A stretch of DNA of 64,000 nucleotides from Paracoccus isoporae (GCF_900101865.1 NZ_FNAH01000005.1:182642-246641); one strand, 5' to 3'. Counted from the stretch's first letter, positions 46,401 through 52,741 are shown. Numbers and translations: made by a program. Notes: generated by a model not told the origin, from the sequence alone.

Positions 46401-49098
46401 CAATGACGGTTTCGCGGCGCTGAACATCGAGGAGATCGTCACCAGCGATCCGGCGAACTTCCAGATCGTCGGAACGGTGCCGACCAGCATCGCGGCGGGC
46501 AGCAGTGCCACGGTCACGGTGCAGTATGTCGGCACTCACCCGGGCGGTACTGCCGGGGCGGTGGTGCAGAATGCCACGCTGACGGTGACATCGGATGATG
46601 TGACCAACCCGCAGACGGTGATCCAGCTTGCCGGTATCGCGCAGGAGTTCTCCGAGAACGGCTCGGAACCGACGGTGGCGCAGATCGTCGAGGCCTTCGG
46701 CTATGGCACCGACATGGCGCAGGGCGAACTGGCCGGCGGCGGCATTGTCGAGACCATCGGCGACGAGGTGCTGATGCCCTACATGGAGAAGCTCGACGCA
46801 TCGCAGAATGTCGAGGTGATCCAGCTTGCGGCCTTCCTGAACTACAACAACGTCGCGCGGCTCGGGGTGCATTCGCTGCAATCCTCGGACACGGACGAGT
46901 TGTTTGCCCAGGACGACCAGCAGGCGCAGACCATCCTGCCGGATGGGCTGGTGCCGGGCACGGGCGACACGGGCAGCGTGGCCAGGGCCACCATCACCGG
47001 CAATGATCCGTTCGGATTGTTCGTCTCGGTCGATGGGCGTCCGACCTATGCCTCCTGGACCGACCCGGAAGCGAACCGGATCGACCCCGATTTCGGCAAT
47101 CTGGTGGGCGACGATCAGGGCCACCTGATCCGGTTCTTCCAGGCGCTCGATGCGGACGGCAATGTGATCGAAGGGACGTATATCGCGATCCAGGATTATC
47201 CGGGCGCGGGGAACTACGACTACAACGACCACATGTTCGTCATCAAGAACGTCAAGCCGCATCAGCTGACTGCTGCGGAAGACGCGGATGGGGACGGCGT
47301 GAACGATGCGCTGCAGACCGATCAGGACGGGGATGGCACGGTGGCCTTCTTCGATCCGAATGACGGACCGGTCACCCCGCCCAATCCGGGCAACAAGGGC
47401 GACTATCTGTTCGGGGTCAATTTCGGTGGCGGTGCCATCGCGCTTGATCCGGTGCTCAACGTGGCCCTGGTCGGCCAGAATGACGGGCGCGTCACCCTGT
47501 CCGGTGCGGTCAATCCGGGTGCCGGGACCGATAACCCCAACAACCCCAACGGGGCCGGGGCGACGGCCGGGTCCGCCTTCAAGACCTATGAGGACGGCAC
47601 CAACTGGAACGCCGCGATCGAGGTGCCGAACGGAACCTATATCGTGACGCTCTGGACGCAGGAGACCTATTTCAACGGGCCCGGCCTGCGTCAGTTCGAT
47701 GCGACGGTGAACGGCCAGCAGGTCATCACCGATCTGGACCCCTTCGCCGAAGCGGGCCCGGATACCCCGATCGCCTATGAGGTCGAGGTCACGGTCACCA
47801 ACGGCCAGATCGATATCGGCATGATCGCCGATATCAACAACGCGCCGCTGAATGCCGTCACCATCCACGAGACCGATGATGGCACCGGGCCGGTCAATCC
47901 GCCCACCGGCGGCGGCTATGTGCTGGGGGTCAATTTCGGTGGCGGTGCCATCGCGCTTGACCCGGTCATCGGCGAGGCGCTTGTCGGCCAGAACGACCCG
48001 CGCGTCACCATCTCGGGTTCGGTCAACCCGGCACAGGGCTCGGACTACGCGACCGACCCGAACGGGGCGAATGCCACGCCGGGTTCCGCCTTCAAGACCT
48101 ATGAGGACGGATCGAACTGGACCGCCTCGATCGACATCCCGAACGGGACCTATGTGGTCACGCTCTGGACGCAGGAGACCTATTGGAACAGCGCCGGGCA
48201 GCGTCAGTTCGACGCCACCGTCAACGGCCAGCAGGTGATCAGCAACCTCGATCCGTTTGCCGAGGCCGGTCCCGATACTCCGCTGTCTTTCGAGACGGTG
48301 GTGACGGTGACCAACGGTCAGATCGACATCGGCATGGTCGCGGATATCGACAATGCGGCGCTGAACGCGGTGACGATCCACGAATACAGCTCGCAGGTGG
48401 CCGAGCCGGGTCAGACACCGTTCAACGGGCTGGCATTCCAGGTCGGGGATGACGCGATCAGCATCGATGCCTCGGATTACGATCTGGGCGGGCAGGGCGT
48501 CGCCTATAACGACGCGCCGGGCCTGCAGGGCGGCACCACCAATGGCCGTCCGGGCAGCAGCGTCGAGCAGACCGCGGCCGGCGATATCGGCTGGGTCCAG
48601 AACGGCGAGTGGCTGGAATACACGATCAATGTGGCCGAAGACGGGCTGTATGACGTGAGCTTCCTGTCCGCGCTCGGCAACGGCACGACCAACCGCGCGA
48701 TCGAGGCCAGCTTCCGCAAGGGCGGGCAGGTCTATGAGAGCACGGGCAGCGTGGATGTGGACCCGACCGCTGGCTGGCTTGATTTCCAGCAGACCGACAC
48801 GGTGCAGGTCCAGCTCGAGGCCGGTCTGCAGGTGATGCGCGTGGCCTTCTCGGGCGGCTCGCAGGACCTGTCGGCGATCAACCTGCAGCCTTCGGATGCG
48901 ATGCAGATGGCGGCCTTCGCGGCGCCGATGTCGGCTCCGCTGGCGCGCAGCGCCTCGCCCGCGGCCATGGCGGCCTTCTGGGAGGAAGAGGGCTCCGCCC
49001 CGGCTCCGACCCAGAGCGGCCTGGACGATCTGGATCTGAACGATGACAACGCGGCAACGCAGCTTGGCACCTTGTTCGGCAATGATCTGATCGTCTGA
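34441..49098 (+). CDS. Giant multidomain carbohydrate-binding protein, putative type I secretion substrate
   Basis: About 4,885 residues. Order (nucleotide positions): Thr/Pro/Ser/Gly-rich leader (to 35.05 kb); CBM35/6-like domains near 35.1, 35.8, 38.3, 39.3, 40.1, 40.6, 43.9 and 44.5 kb, several with the end motif GPNID; cadherin- and Ig-like domains between them (TATDADG, VNDAP); a glucose/sorbosone dehydrogenase-like beta-propeller (42.18-43.61 kb, with GGDHLTNSLEF and ATGIRNAYDLVWH); two DUF4114-like units ending YDYND.MFVI (to 46.26 and 47.26 kb); a DADGDGVND calcium-loop stretch (47.28 kb); two malectin-like repeats; and a CBM6-like domain (48.42-48.89 kb). There is no signal peptide and I see no RTX repeats. 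The protein ends DLIV, like several T1SS substrates. Transporter genes follow at once. The start is uncertain: GTG 34324 and ATGs 34498 and 35047 (with GAGG) are alternatives. Probable role: binding surface or matrix polysaccharide (inference). Confidence 0.85.
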   Translation: MANVSTGGFGVPFVQGPSGMSVASPASGAQARMAAPAPAQQAATAPQQGNATQSNSDDTTEEAGAAAPSPAPTTGTGGAASTPQGGSGTVTTGTNTGTSTGPTTSQPGLPATGSDTEDDITGAAPASPTQPTTSGGLTATQPTGTGSMTAGTTAPTQTTQPGGSTVAGPGSTSSAIDDDISTSSPATPAAPIAALPAINEDIMAFPIVFQDPQFSLIGTDSTLRNPANPEPTADGSADFDADGLRVGFSGEGYLDLGGPAGDKFSVVIPASEINGAGTYSLVVKFANGSTGPRPLAVHNGANLVTTIADTNTGSFSVWDTQSFDVELTETNADGDYVLTFQQTEGQGPNIDGVALVEQGGSYSFLNPVFSGPQALQIAEGQTDIDLVTATDADGQDISYAITGGADAALFDIDPATGALSFVSAPVYSGAPGEDSYDVEITATDEAGASSVQAYTVSVSEAVEPIYLQAESGTISRPDGATPVSKFMTQTNDLDEGPSAVDAFGLRPNYSGEGYLDFGSTGEMVSYNVEAGSAGTYQLHIRYASLNTRSAQVMIDGAVVATLSFPDTSAGAGSDPFNNWKVLTTEITLAQGQNELALYLNAGNGPNIDVMAITAVGDTPDFAPRFTVPGEFAMDENTTAAGSVAASDVVSDTTTGATPGPVSYAITGGADAAALTIDAASGALSLAEAADFETQNSYAVEVTATDEGGNNTVQAVTVTVNDIDEAPSAPVYTGPASISDDIAGGAVVGSLAAVDPEGAAVSFTLSDARFEIAGSDIVVADGATFAAGETIDLTVTASDGTLTSSNSFALAVSGTAPTNQAPSLPVYDGVSQIPDDVQPGQVLGTVSSTDPEGATVIFSLDDDRLEIVNGELIVAQGATFDAGESLDLTITASDGTLTSSAPLSLSVTAGTVVPPTGAVLDVTFDDAELVSYSGTQDGGNDYAITNSGTTLELNDNHWKRAYLGTDYIITENTKIAVDLSIGANTPELVAIGFDQNDNGLDADGNIYLLDGTDALSRFNNLKGTGTVNPDGSVRYVIDLGAHAGKSIDSLVFIADDDSAARGGLGSASFANVQLIEDVAVQTNEAPIIIGGGITDLDISEGAPLEIDLPFVDPEGAALSYSFTVTDASGADVTDQFADVSFSGNVMVGTLPNLPGSFTVAVTADDGSATNATVTDSFVLNLQDVNDAPVVEQVALEPYFGAANQQIEPIDISLFAEYFTDPEGQALTLSVDPASLPAGLSYDPATQLITGAPTEGGSFSVVVVATDPGGLTATLPLSFEIDAPQVGDSFTIEAENFTGLADADGFYAAAAASASGNQLIKTNANQTGNVTTDLGAGGVPAGYYTVSVTLYDETDGAASFSIDVGGVAVAENASFDDAGEWLNGDGTTGRGTAGQAGNRKAISFDTVVYVEAGTLLTLSGAADDEHLRVDSITLTRAEAPVNLAPEAPILDNATVAENDVAGAIGTLSAVDLDGDTVTFATDDARFTIDGDQLRLADGVSLDHEAADTVSVTVTATDSAGNETAATLDIAVEDVNEAPELAAGAAISDVTLDEGVGGTVDLAAALAAVDPDGDTVSYVAQLADGQPLPAGITLNGGVLEIDPAVAQGAYQIEAFASDGTLDSNSVQFGVFVGQPAPFQPIVLQAEDAEVTLSANPDGDATETEIRDDDNPETGSFQGLRPGFNGTGYVDYGDDPGDTLTFTIDVPEDGEYLVNIRYASQDFAGAERALDISVNGAAAANTVFPNTGTTGGGATEGFNNWDILTLPVSLTAGSNTLAFTIPAGAASGPNIDQIEITTEAGSDNSADEDGIPLFLSGPDSELNETQAASINFNLAGIDQDIVKTEISFDGGATRVEVLPDADGDFTADGSALAPGGYTVTTYVTDEASNEASATMTITVATPVVDDFTIQAEDATQVTVDDTGLPSDGDFTRVVDAANPDAFGNFRAGAVGEAYVDFGTNPGDALVVNVDAPAAGSYVVTIRYANGGADNRPLDVSVNGGAAQSVDFVPGAVVNGTAWESWETQTVEVELVQGSNEIRLELPAGAANGPNIDEFTFAYDDGAVVVPPFSVTVEGETFDVNDLEPTGGVTDTVYRNADNPEPGANAGNSGPGLEFDAAGLRPGYEGAGYLDMGGEAGDSASFSVDAPDADTYQLTVRYANGGTAARPMTLSVNGVVQTIDFPASSATTGAEAWSDWMEVTVDVPLQAGANEISLANVGATGPNIDNVTVSRGNPTGPVRDTIAFEEVIKINFEPPAAQTQQGLPAGYTTPAGYEADTGAAYGDRGNGFTYGWVTEDSVADGTANGTTPADQPANAHWYKDMVPGASDEQKTYAHFEYPGAGANGSRAWEMALENGTYQVTMSIGDTAGAFDSTYSINVEGQSLMPDWVPANPIDGSTDDGEGFRSTLVTGIVQVTDGKLTIDSIGGTNTEIQSLEIERIQDLTPNDDRTADLDYSYFVDPVADNLDGQTSIAIGPDGELPTGIDPTSQLVIGVNLQAPGNRGPNVNYVDNVKLVETLTGEEVAINVQISGGADSMTIRPLADLKENTSYTLKVQDVMDLGSVDDATAPLRQMQDLTTTFVTGEMPALVARDVAFSTTTQLDGFADGAFGYTGIEFGPDGKLYVATITGEIHRWDVNADGSIDKDSQDTLSLDYLDAGALGRRGIVGMVFDPNDPNTIWISDNAPIPRESKAFTTPEFSGRVSKITLGPNGEFDTATAETFAFGLPRSGGDHLTNSLEFRANPEFGEPGEPEYLLYLSQGSNSAAGSPDNAWGNRPERLLNAAILEIDITKTAPAGGHDLRTEPIELTDAPTTSFPESDFNADGTYPGMYNPYDADAVVKIYATGIRNAYDLVWHSNGNLYVPTNGTASGGKTPQDPNQPGLDTTVENSPKQLDFLFTVDEGGYYGHPVTLRGEYVLNGGNPTAGEDPFEVDANDDTNGATDGYQVGVQPDPNWDLDGVYSLGFNRSPNGATEYKGDAFGSNLQGAVIFAQFSVGDNVRYINVDADGKIIGDDVLRRPDGSVIDNYIDPLDIIENPVTGQLYLMTLNRGTGASQLILLTPAPGGATQDLTADEDGDLAIVALDVSDTAAAVFQVNGLDDDITAVRVSFDGGPETTVTLDSNNQFTIDLGTLSGDVVATIEVTDDDLNTATASVSFEPGEEPSQLVSLVTIQAEDKTPLDGTSVAVPTSPNAGIEIRDETNLEPGTTGMVNGLRPGAFGIDGNTDNLDGTPGGYADFGSTNEDFLSFTFDVPAQNAGDAVLQFRYANGGTEDRPLQVELNGNIVTVEAFAPSPGATTDERWSSWQTVDVPATLVAGQNTVTLRSINNTGPNIDQLEVLVSTDSSGPVGDGTEEVNGVTYVMYEAENADLDGPVILTEDRTQSGSFVDFDGNTDQSITWTVNVAEAGEYGLDIIYALSSSKQARPMELTINGTVVDTLPFTPNSNAAETQWGPQQTTVSLLAGTNTITVTAPGANGPNIDYLRVSQAPLVEFEPVPADIDGSGRIELEATDGSANTVSGSEAVFYFTVAADGVYQLDTASNAGAPNGQGLTWLLNGEEIEATPFPGSGGVEESIFTTLEAGTTYELRIVSDAPGASALDYLDVTAAGGNANADIEVVSSDPTYFDNRLHFSYIENPVQNGETRDYKDSGVVRISNSGSEDLTINDASLTGPFTITAPATLDGLTLAAGEFVDVTINFDRAAYTPPSFNVDATSTIFEGRLRLNTNDAEDPFIDVDLAGFWQNVPEGKQEPNVNEVWQVFGFGNRIEGLTTIGGGENSTLSTNDVFAKTDETEVLSPYWKLADGVTQAKVTQIAAFHGPGGATLSIHNPGNKGQQVNFWNHDGTDNQRLLPNAGGAASFATEDFGNSNIPGFWQGNGVFGISVAGLSTDPTLNPIGGVTVPGEQQGHTVKMFQALDAAGNVIPNVYLGVMDYTGINYDYNDNMFVIEGVEPVGFGQSIEVSGLDDAAADDRLVFTNIDNPAAAAQEFRNEATFTISNDGFAALNIEEIVTSDPANFQIVGTVPTSIAAGSSATVTVQYVGTHPGGTAGAVVQNATLTVTSDDVTNPQTVIQLAGIAQEFSENGSEPTVAQIVEAFGYGTDMAQGELAGGGIVETIGDEVLMPYMEKLDASQNVEVIQLAAFLNYNNVARLGVHSLQSSDTDELFAQDDQQAQTILPDGLVPGTGDTGSVARATITGNDPFGLFVSVDGRPTYASWTDPEANRIDPDFGNLVGDDQGHLIRFFQALDADGNVIEGTYIAIQDYPGAGNYDYNDHMFVIKNVKPHQLTAAEDADGDGVNDALQTDQDGDGTVAFFDPNDGPVTPPNPGNKGDYLFGVNFGGGAIALDPVLNVALVGQNDGRVTLSGAVNPGAGTDNPNNPNGAGATAGSAFKTYEDGTNWNAAIEVPNGTYIVTLWTQETYFNGPGLRQFDATVNGQQVITDLDPFAEAGPDTPIAYEVEVTVTNGQIDIGMIADINNAPLNAVTIHETDDGTGPVNPPTGGGYVLGVNFGGGAIALDPVIGEALVGQNDPRVTISGSVNPAQGSDYATDPNGANATPGSAFKTYEDGSNWTASIDIPNGTYVVTLWTQETYWNSAGQRQFDATVNGQQVISNLDPFAEAGPDTPLSFETVVTVTNGQIDIGMVADIDNAALNAVTIHEYSSQVAEPGQTPFNGLAFQVGDDAISIDASDYDLGGQGVAYNDAPGLQGGTTNGRPGSSVEQTAAGDIGWVQNGEWLEYTINVAEDGLYDVSFLSALGNGTTNRAIEASFRKGGQVYESTGSVDVDPTAGWLDFQQTDTVQVQLEAGLQVMRVAFSGGSQDLSAINLQPSDAMQMAAFAAPMSAPLARSASPAAMAAFWEEEGSAPAPTQSGLDDLDLNDDNAATQLGTLFGNDLIV
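47400..48395 (+). repeat. Tandem duplication of a malectin-like module
   Basis: Two copies, about 517 bases apart, start at 47400 and about 47914. Long stretches are nearly identical at the DNA level, for example GTCAATTTCGGTGGCGGTGC in both. Shared protein motifs are GVNFGGGAIALDP, TPGSAFKTYEDG or TAGSAFKTYEDG, TLWTQETY and NLDPFAEAGPDTP. The copies stay in frame, so this is a recent internal duplication or one kept alike by gene conversion. Confidence 0.85.
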
Positions 49099-49111
49099 TG
49101 GCGACACCAAC

Positions 49112-49135
49112 GGCCGCACCGGACACGGTGCGGCC
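49112..49135 (+). promoter_or_regulatory. Strong stem-loop between the giant gene and its transporter gene
   Basis: GGCCGCACCG and CGGTGCGGCC form a perfect 10-base-pair stem with loop GACA, 13 bases after the giant gene stop and 24 bases before the transporter GTG. No T run follows. It could stabilise the upstream mRNA or partly reduce read-through, giving more substrate than transporter. Confidence 0.55.
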
Positions 49136-49159
49136 AACCATTCTTGTAGGACGATTGTC

Positions 49160-50884
49160 GTGAAAGAGTTTCAACCCATTTCCGTCAGAGGTGCGATCGG
49201 CACCTATCGCGGCGCATTCACCGCGATTTTCGTCATCAGCGCCTTCGTGAACCTGCTGATGCTGACCGGACCGATCTTCATGCTGCAGGTCTATGACCGG
49301 GTTCTGGCCAGCAACAGCGTGCCGACCCTGCTGGGCCTCGCGGGCATTGCGCTGATGCTGTATTTCGTCGGCGGGCTGCTGGATATCCTGCGGCTGCGCG
49401 CGCTGACCCGGATCGCGATGCGGGTCTATTCGCGCCTGTCCGGCCCGGCCTTCCGCGCCAACATGAAAATGCCGCTGATCGCCGGACGCCGCGCCGCTGG
49501 GGTCAGCCCCTACCGCGATGTCGAGGCGATCCGCCGCTTCCTCGGCTCTCCCGGCCCGGCGGCGATCTGCGATCTGCCATTCATGCCGGCCTATTTCCTC
49601 ATCATTTTCGTGTTCCACCCCTGGCTGGGGATGCTGGCCGTGGCGGGCGGCATTTTCATTGCCTGCCTGGTGGTGACGAACGAGTTCCTGTCGCGCAAGC
49701 CGTCGAAGAACCTCTCGGAAAGTTCTGGCCTGCAATCGACGCTGATCTCCTCGACCCGCCGCAATGCCGATGTCATCACCGCGATGGGCATGGGCGACAG
49801 CCTGTCAAACCGCTATTCCGGCGCGGTCGAGCAGCATTATCAGCGCCAGCAGGCGGTGTCGGATCACAGCAACCTGTTCTCCTCGGTCATCAAGATGCTG
49901 CGGCTGATGCTGCAATCGGCGATGCTGGGTCTGGGGGCCTATCTGGTGATCCAACAGGAAGTGACGGCCGGCGTGATGATCGCGGCGTCCATCATCATGG
50001 CCCGCGCGCTGGCACCCATCGAGCAGGCCGTGTCGCACTGGCCCAGTTTCGTCGCATCGCGCCAGGCGGCGGGCCGACTGGACGAGACCTTCAAGGCCTG
50101 CGCCGAGGCCGGCGACACCGCCGGTCTGCCGATGCCGAAATCGACGCTGCGGGTCGAAGGGCTGGCCACGGCCGCGCCGGGGGAGCAGGATCTGTTCCTG
50201 CAAGGCGTCGACTTCGAGCTGAATGCCGGTGACGGTCTGGGCGTCGTCGGCCCGTCAGGTTCCGGCAAGTCCAGCCTAGCACGCGCGCTTGTCGGCATCT
50301 GGCCGTCACTCGCCGGATCGGTCCGGCTGGACGGGGCGACGCTGGATCAGTGGAGCCTGACCGAGCGCGGCCGCTTCATCGGCTATCTGCCGCAGGATGT
50401 CGAACTCTTCGAGGGGACGGTGGCCGAGAATATCTGCCGTTTCGCGGCCGAGCCGGACATCGAGGCCATCCTGCAGGCGGCCGAGGCGGCGAGCATCCAC
50501 CACATGATTGCCGGGCTGCCCGAAGGCTACCAGACCCAGATCGGCGAAGCGGGAACCCTGCTTTCGGCCGGTCAGCGTCAGCGGCTCGGGCTGGCCCGCG
50601 CGCTATACGGCAACCCGTTCCTGCTGGTGCTGGACGAGCCGAACTCCAACCTCGACACGGTGGGCGAGCGAGCCCTGACCGACGCGATGAACGCGGCCCG
50701 CGCCCGTGGCGGGATCGTCATCGTCATCGCGCACCGGCCAAGCGCGCTTGCCGCCGTGAACAAGACCCTCATGATCCAGAACGGCGCCCAGGTGCAGTTC
50801 GGCGATCGCGACGAGATGCTGCGCAAGGTCGTGCCCGCGCAGCGCTCGACCGCTCAGCACAGGAGCAAGATCGATGCGGTATGA
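49160..50884 (+). CDS. Type I secretion ABC transporter (PrtD/AprD-like)
   Basis: A 574-residue inner-membrane exporter with fused membrane and ATPase domains. The N-terminal half has about six hydrophobic segments, starting at FTAIFVISAFVNLLMLTGPIFMLQVYDRVLAS, the usual opening of PrtD-type proteins. No C39 peptidase domain is present, so the substrate is probably not cut at a double-glycine leader. The ATPase has Walker A GPSGSGKSS, Q loop YLPQDVELF, signature LSAGQRQR, Walker B LLVLDEP and the switch His in IAHRPS. The start is a GTG at 49160, 61 bases after the giant gene. The adaptor gene overlaps its end by 11 bases. Confidence 0.93.
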   Translation: MKEFQPISVRGAIGTYRGAFTAIFVISAFVNLLMLTGPIFMLQVYDRVLASNSVPTLLGLAGIALMLYFVGGLLDILRLRALTRIAMRVYSRLSGPAFRANMKMPLIAGRRAAGVSPYRDVEAIRRFLGSPGPAAICDLPFMPAYFLIIFVFHPWLGMLAVAGGIFIACLVVTNEFLSRKPSKNLSESSGLQSTLISSTRRNADVITAMGMGDSLSNRYSGAVEQHYQRQQAVSDHSNLFSSVIKMLRLMLQSAMLGLGAYLVIQQEVTAGVMIAASIIMARALAPIEQAVSHWPSFVASRQAAGRLDETFKACAEAGDTAGLPMPKSTLRVEGLATAAPGEQDLFLQGVDFELNAGDGLGVVGPSGSGKSSLARALVGIWPSLAGSVRLDGATLDQWSLTERGRFIGYLPQDVELFEGTVAENICRFAAEPDIEAILQAAEAASIHHMIAGLPEGYQTQIGEAGTLLSAGQRQRLGLARALYGNPFLLVLDEPNSNLDTVGERALTDAMNAARARGGIVIVIAHRPSALAAVNKTLMIQNGAQVQFGDRDEMLRKVVPAQRSTAQHRSKIDAV

Positions 50885-52184
50885 ACAGATTGACCGGTCG
50901 CTTGGCAGATCCCTGCGCCGGCAGATTTTCCTGGCCCTCGCGGTGGTCGTCATCCTTCTGGGCGGCGGCGGCAGCGTCGCGGCGCTGACCGAGATCAGCG
51001 GCGCCGTGGTGGGCATGGGCAAGCTCATCGTCGAAGGGCGGCCGAAGAACGTGCAGCATCTCGACGGCGGCACGGTGCGCGAGATCCTGGTCAGCGAAGG
51101 CGAGAGCGTATCGGCGGGAGATGTGCTGTTCCGGCTTGATCCGACCGTGGTGCAGGCCAATCTGCGCAGCGTGAACAGCCAGATCGATGCGCTGCTGGCG
51201 CAGGAGTCGCGGCTGTCCGCCGAAATCCTCGACCAGCAGGAGATCGCGTTCCCGGCAGAGTTGGCCGAGAGCGAGGATCCGCGCCGCATCGTGCTGGTGA
51301 AGGGCCAGCAGGAGCTGAAGGATGCGCGCGCCGCGGCGCGCGAGGGTCAGCGCCGTCAGTTGACGGCGCAGATCGCGCAGCTCGAGGACAAGATCACGGC
51401 GCACACCGCGCAGCGCGTCGCGACGGAACGCGCCATTCTGCTGGCCGATGACGAACTCGAGAGCAAGCGCAAGCTGAACGAGCGCGGTCTGACAAGCGCG
51501 ACCGAGCTGCGCGCGGCCGAGCGTCTGCGCAGCGATCTCGACGCGGAGATCGCGACGCTGGACGCCCAGCTTTCCGAAACCCGCGAGGAGATCCTGCGCC
51601 GCGAGCTGGAGCGCACCCAGATCGACGAGCAGTTCCGCGAGGAGATCCTGACGATGCTCGACGAGAAGCGGACCGAGCTGGCCCGGCTGACGCAGGAAAA
51701 GGTCGCGGCCGAGGACCGCATGGCGCGGCTGGAGATCGTGGCGCCGATTGACGGGCAACTCCACGAGCTGGCGGTGCACACGCTGGGCCAGGTGATCTCG
51801 CCGGGCGAAAAGCTGGTCACGGTGGTGGCGCGCAATGACCGTCTCGTGGTCGAGACGCGGCTGCCGCCCCAGGATGTGGACCAGGTCTATCGCGACCAGG
51901 TGGCGCGGCTGCGCTTTCCCGGTCTCGATCAGCGCAAGACGCCGCAGCTTGTCGGCGCGGTGATCGACGTCTCGCCCGATGCCAGCATCGACGAGGCCAC
52001 CGGCACCAGCTACTATCTGGCCCGCGTCTCCGTCGCCGCCGAGGAGCTGGCCCGGATCGAGGATTCGGAACTGCGCCCCGGCATGCCGGTCGAGGTGTTC
52101 ATCGAAACCAATCCGCGCGCTATCATGTCCTATTTGGTGAAGCCGATGGTGGACCAGATCCAGCACGCTTTCCGGGAAGGGTAG
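50874..52184 (+). CDS. Type I secretion periplasmic adaptor (HlyD/PrtE family)
   Basis: A 436-residue membrane fusion protein that links the ABC transporter to an outer-membrane channel. One N-terminal helix (IFLALAVVVILLGGGGSVAAL) is followed by the lipoyl half-motif (IVEGRPKNVQHLDGGTVREILVSEGESVSAGDVLFRL), a long coiled coil at about residues 95-285 and the matching second half (MARLEIVAPIDGQLHELAVHTLGQVISPGEKLVTVV). It overlaps the transporter gene by 11 bases, so they are translated together. A TolC-like outer-membrane gene is not in the window and must be elsewhere if the system works. Confidence 0.94.
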   Translation: MRYEQIDRSLGRSLRRQIFLALAVVVILLGGGGSVAALTEISGAVVGMGKLIVEGRPKNVQHLDGGTVREILVSEGESVSAGDVLFRLDPTVVQANLRSVNSQIDALLAQESRLSAEILDQQEIAFPAELAESEDPRRIVLVKGQQELKDARAAAREGQRRQLTAQIAQLEDKITAHTAQRVATERAILLADDELESKRKLNERGLTSATELRAAERLRSDLDAEIATLDAQLSETREEILRRELERTQIDEQFREEILTMLDEKRTELARLTQEKVAAEDRMARLEIVAPIDGQLHELAVHTLGQVISPGEKLVTVVARNDRLVVETRLPPQDVDQVYRDQVARLRFPGLDQRKTPQLVGAVIDVSPDASIDEATGTSYYLARVSVAAEELARIEDSELRPGMPVEVFIETNPRAIMSYLVKPMVDQIQHAFREG

Positions 52185-52190
52185 GGGACG

Positions 52191-52214
52191 GCCCGGCGGG
52201 GCGCCTCGCCGGGC
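52191..52214 (+). terminator. Stem-loop after the secretion operon
   Basis: GCCCGGCG and CGCCGGGC form an 8-base-pair stem 6 bases after the adaptor stop, followed by AAGGGTCTTTAT. The T tract is weak, but the position suits an operon end. Confidence 0.55.
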
Positions 52215-52741
52215 AAGGGTCTTTATCAACCGGATCCGGCGCGTCTTGCGGGATCTCCGGCTGGTGCTGTCAGAATTCGGACTGCGAACGCGAAGACATT
52301 TCGGTCAACAAGCACGCGAGGGCTGGGAGGCCGGCCACGGTAGATTTCAGGACGAACTGACACCTTACAGCGACGGGAGCCGGTCATGCACCGCGGTGCG
52401 GCATGGCAAGGCCAAGTTGCGCAGACCGGCATTGGAAGGCACTCCCGTCCGGTTCAGCCTAGAGAGCGCACCACGGATCGTCAACTTTGGCGCGACAAGA
52501 CCGACCCCGCCGCGCAACCAACCGCAACCCGATATCTTAAACCGAGCAAGGTCGCGCTGAGGGTAACGAGGATGCGAATAAGTGCGGAGCCAGCGGCTTT
52601 TCAACCGCCACGGTCCGAGGAAAGACCGATCGAACTTTGGCATTCGGGCCCGACATCGAAGTTTCTCACAAGAAAGTAAATTCTGGCAAAACCGGAACGG
52701 CGGTGACGCAACATCTCGTAACCGTACCGTGGGGGGAAGAG
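52215..52741. other. Gene-poor spacer between secretion operon and polysaccharide genes
   Basis: No open frame here has family motifs or convincing codon bias. Short frames of 60-100 codons on both strands look random. It may be decayed sequence at the border of the two modules. Confidence 0.5.

Noticed and set aside
47400..48395. Tandem repeats as a possible CRISPR array
   Set aside because: The unit is about 517 bases, in frame and protein-coding. No short repeats with unique spacers are seen anywhere in the window.
34441..49098. Giant gene as an RTX toxin or haemolysin
   Set aside because: No RTX nonapeptide blocks and no toxin domain were seen. Modules are carbohydrate-binding and adhesin-like.
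34990..49137. Antisense frame of about 4,700 codons opposite the giant gene
   Set aside because: It aligns codon on codon with the sense gene and arises from its codon bias. Its protein is His/Arg/Asp/Ile-rich with no domain signature.
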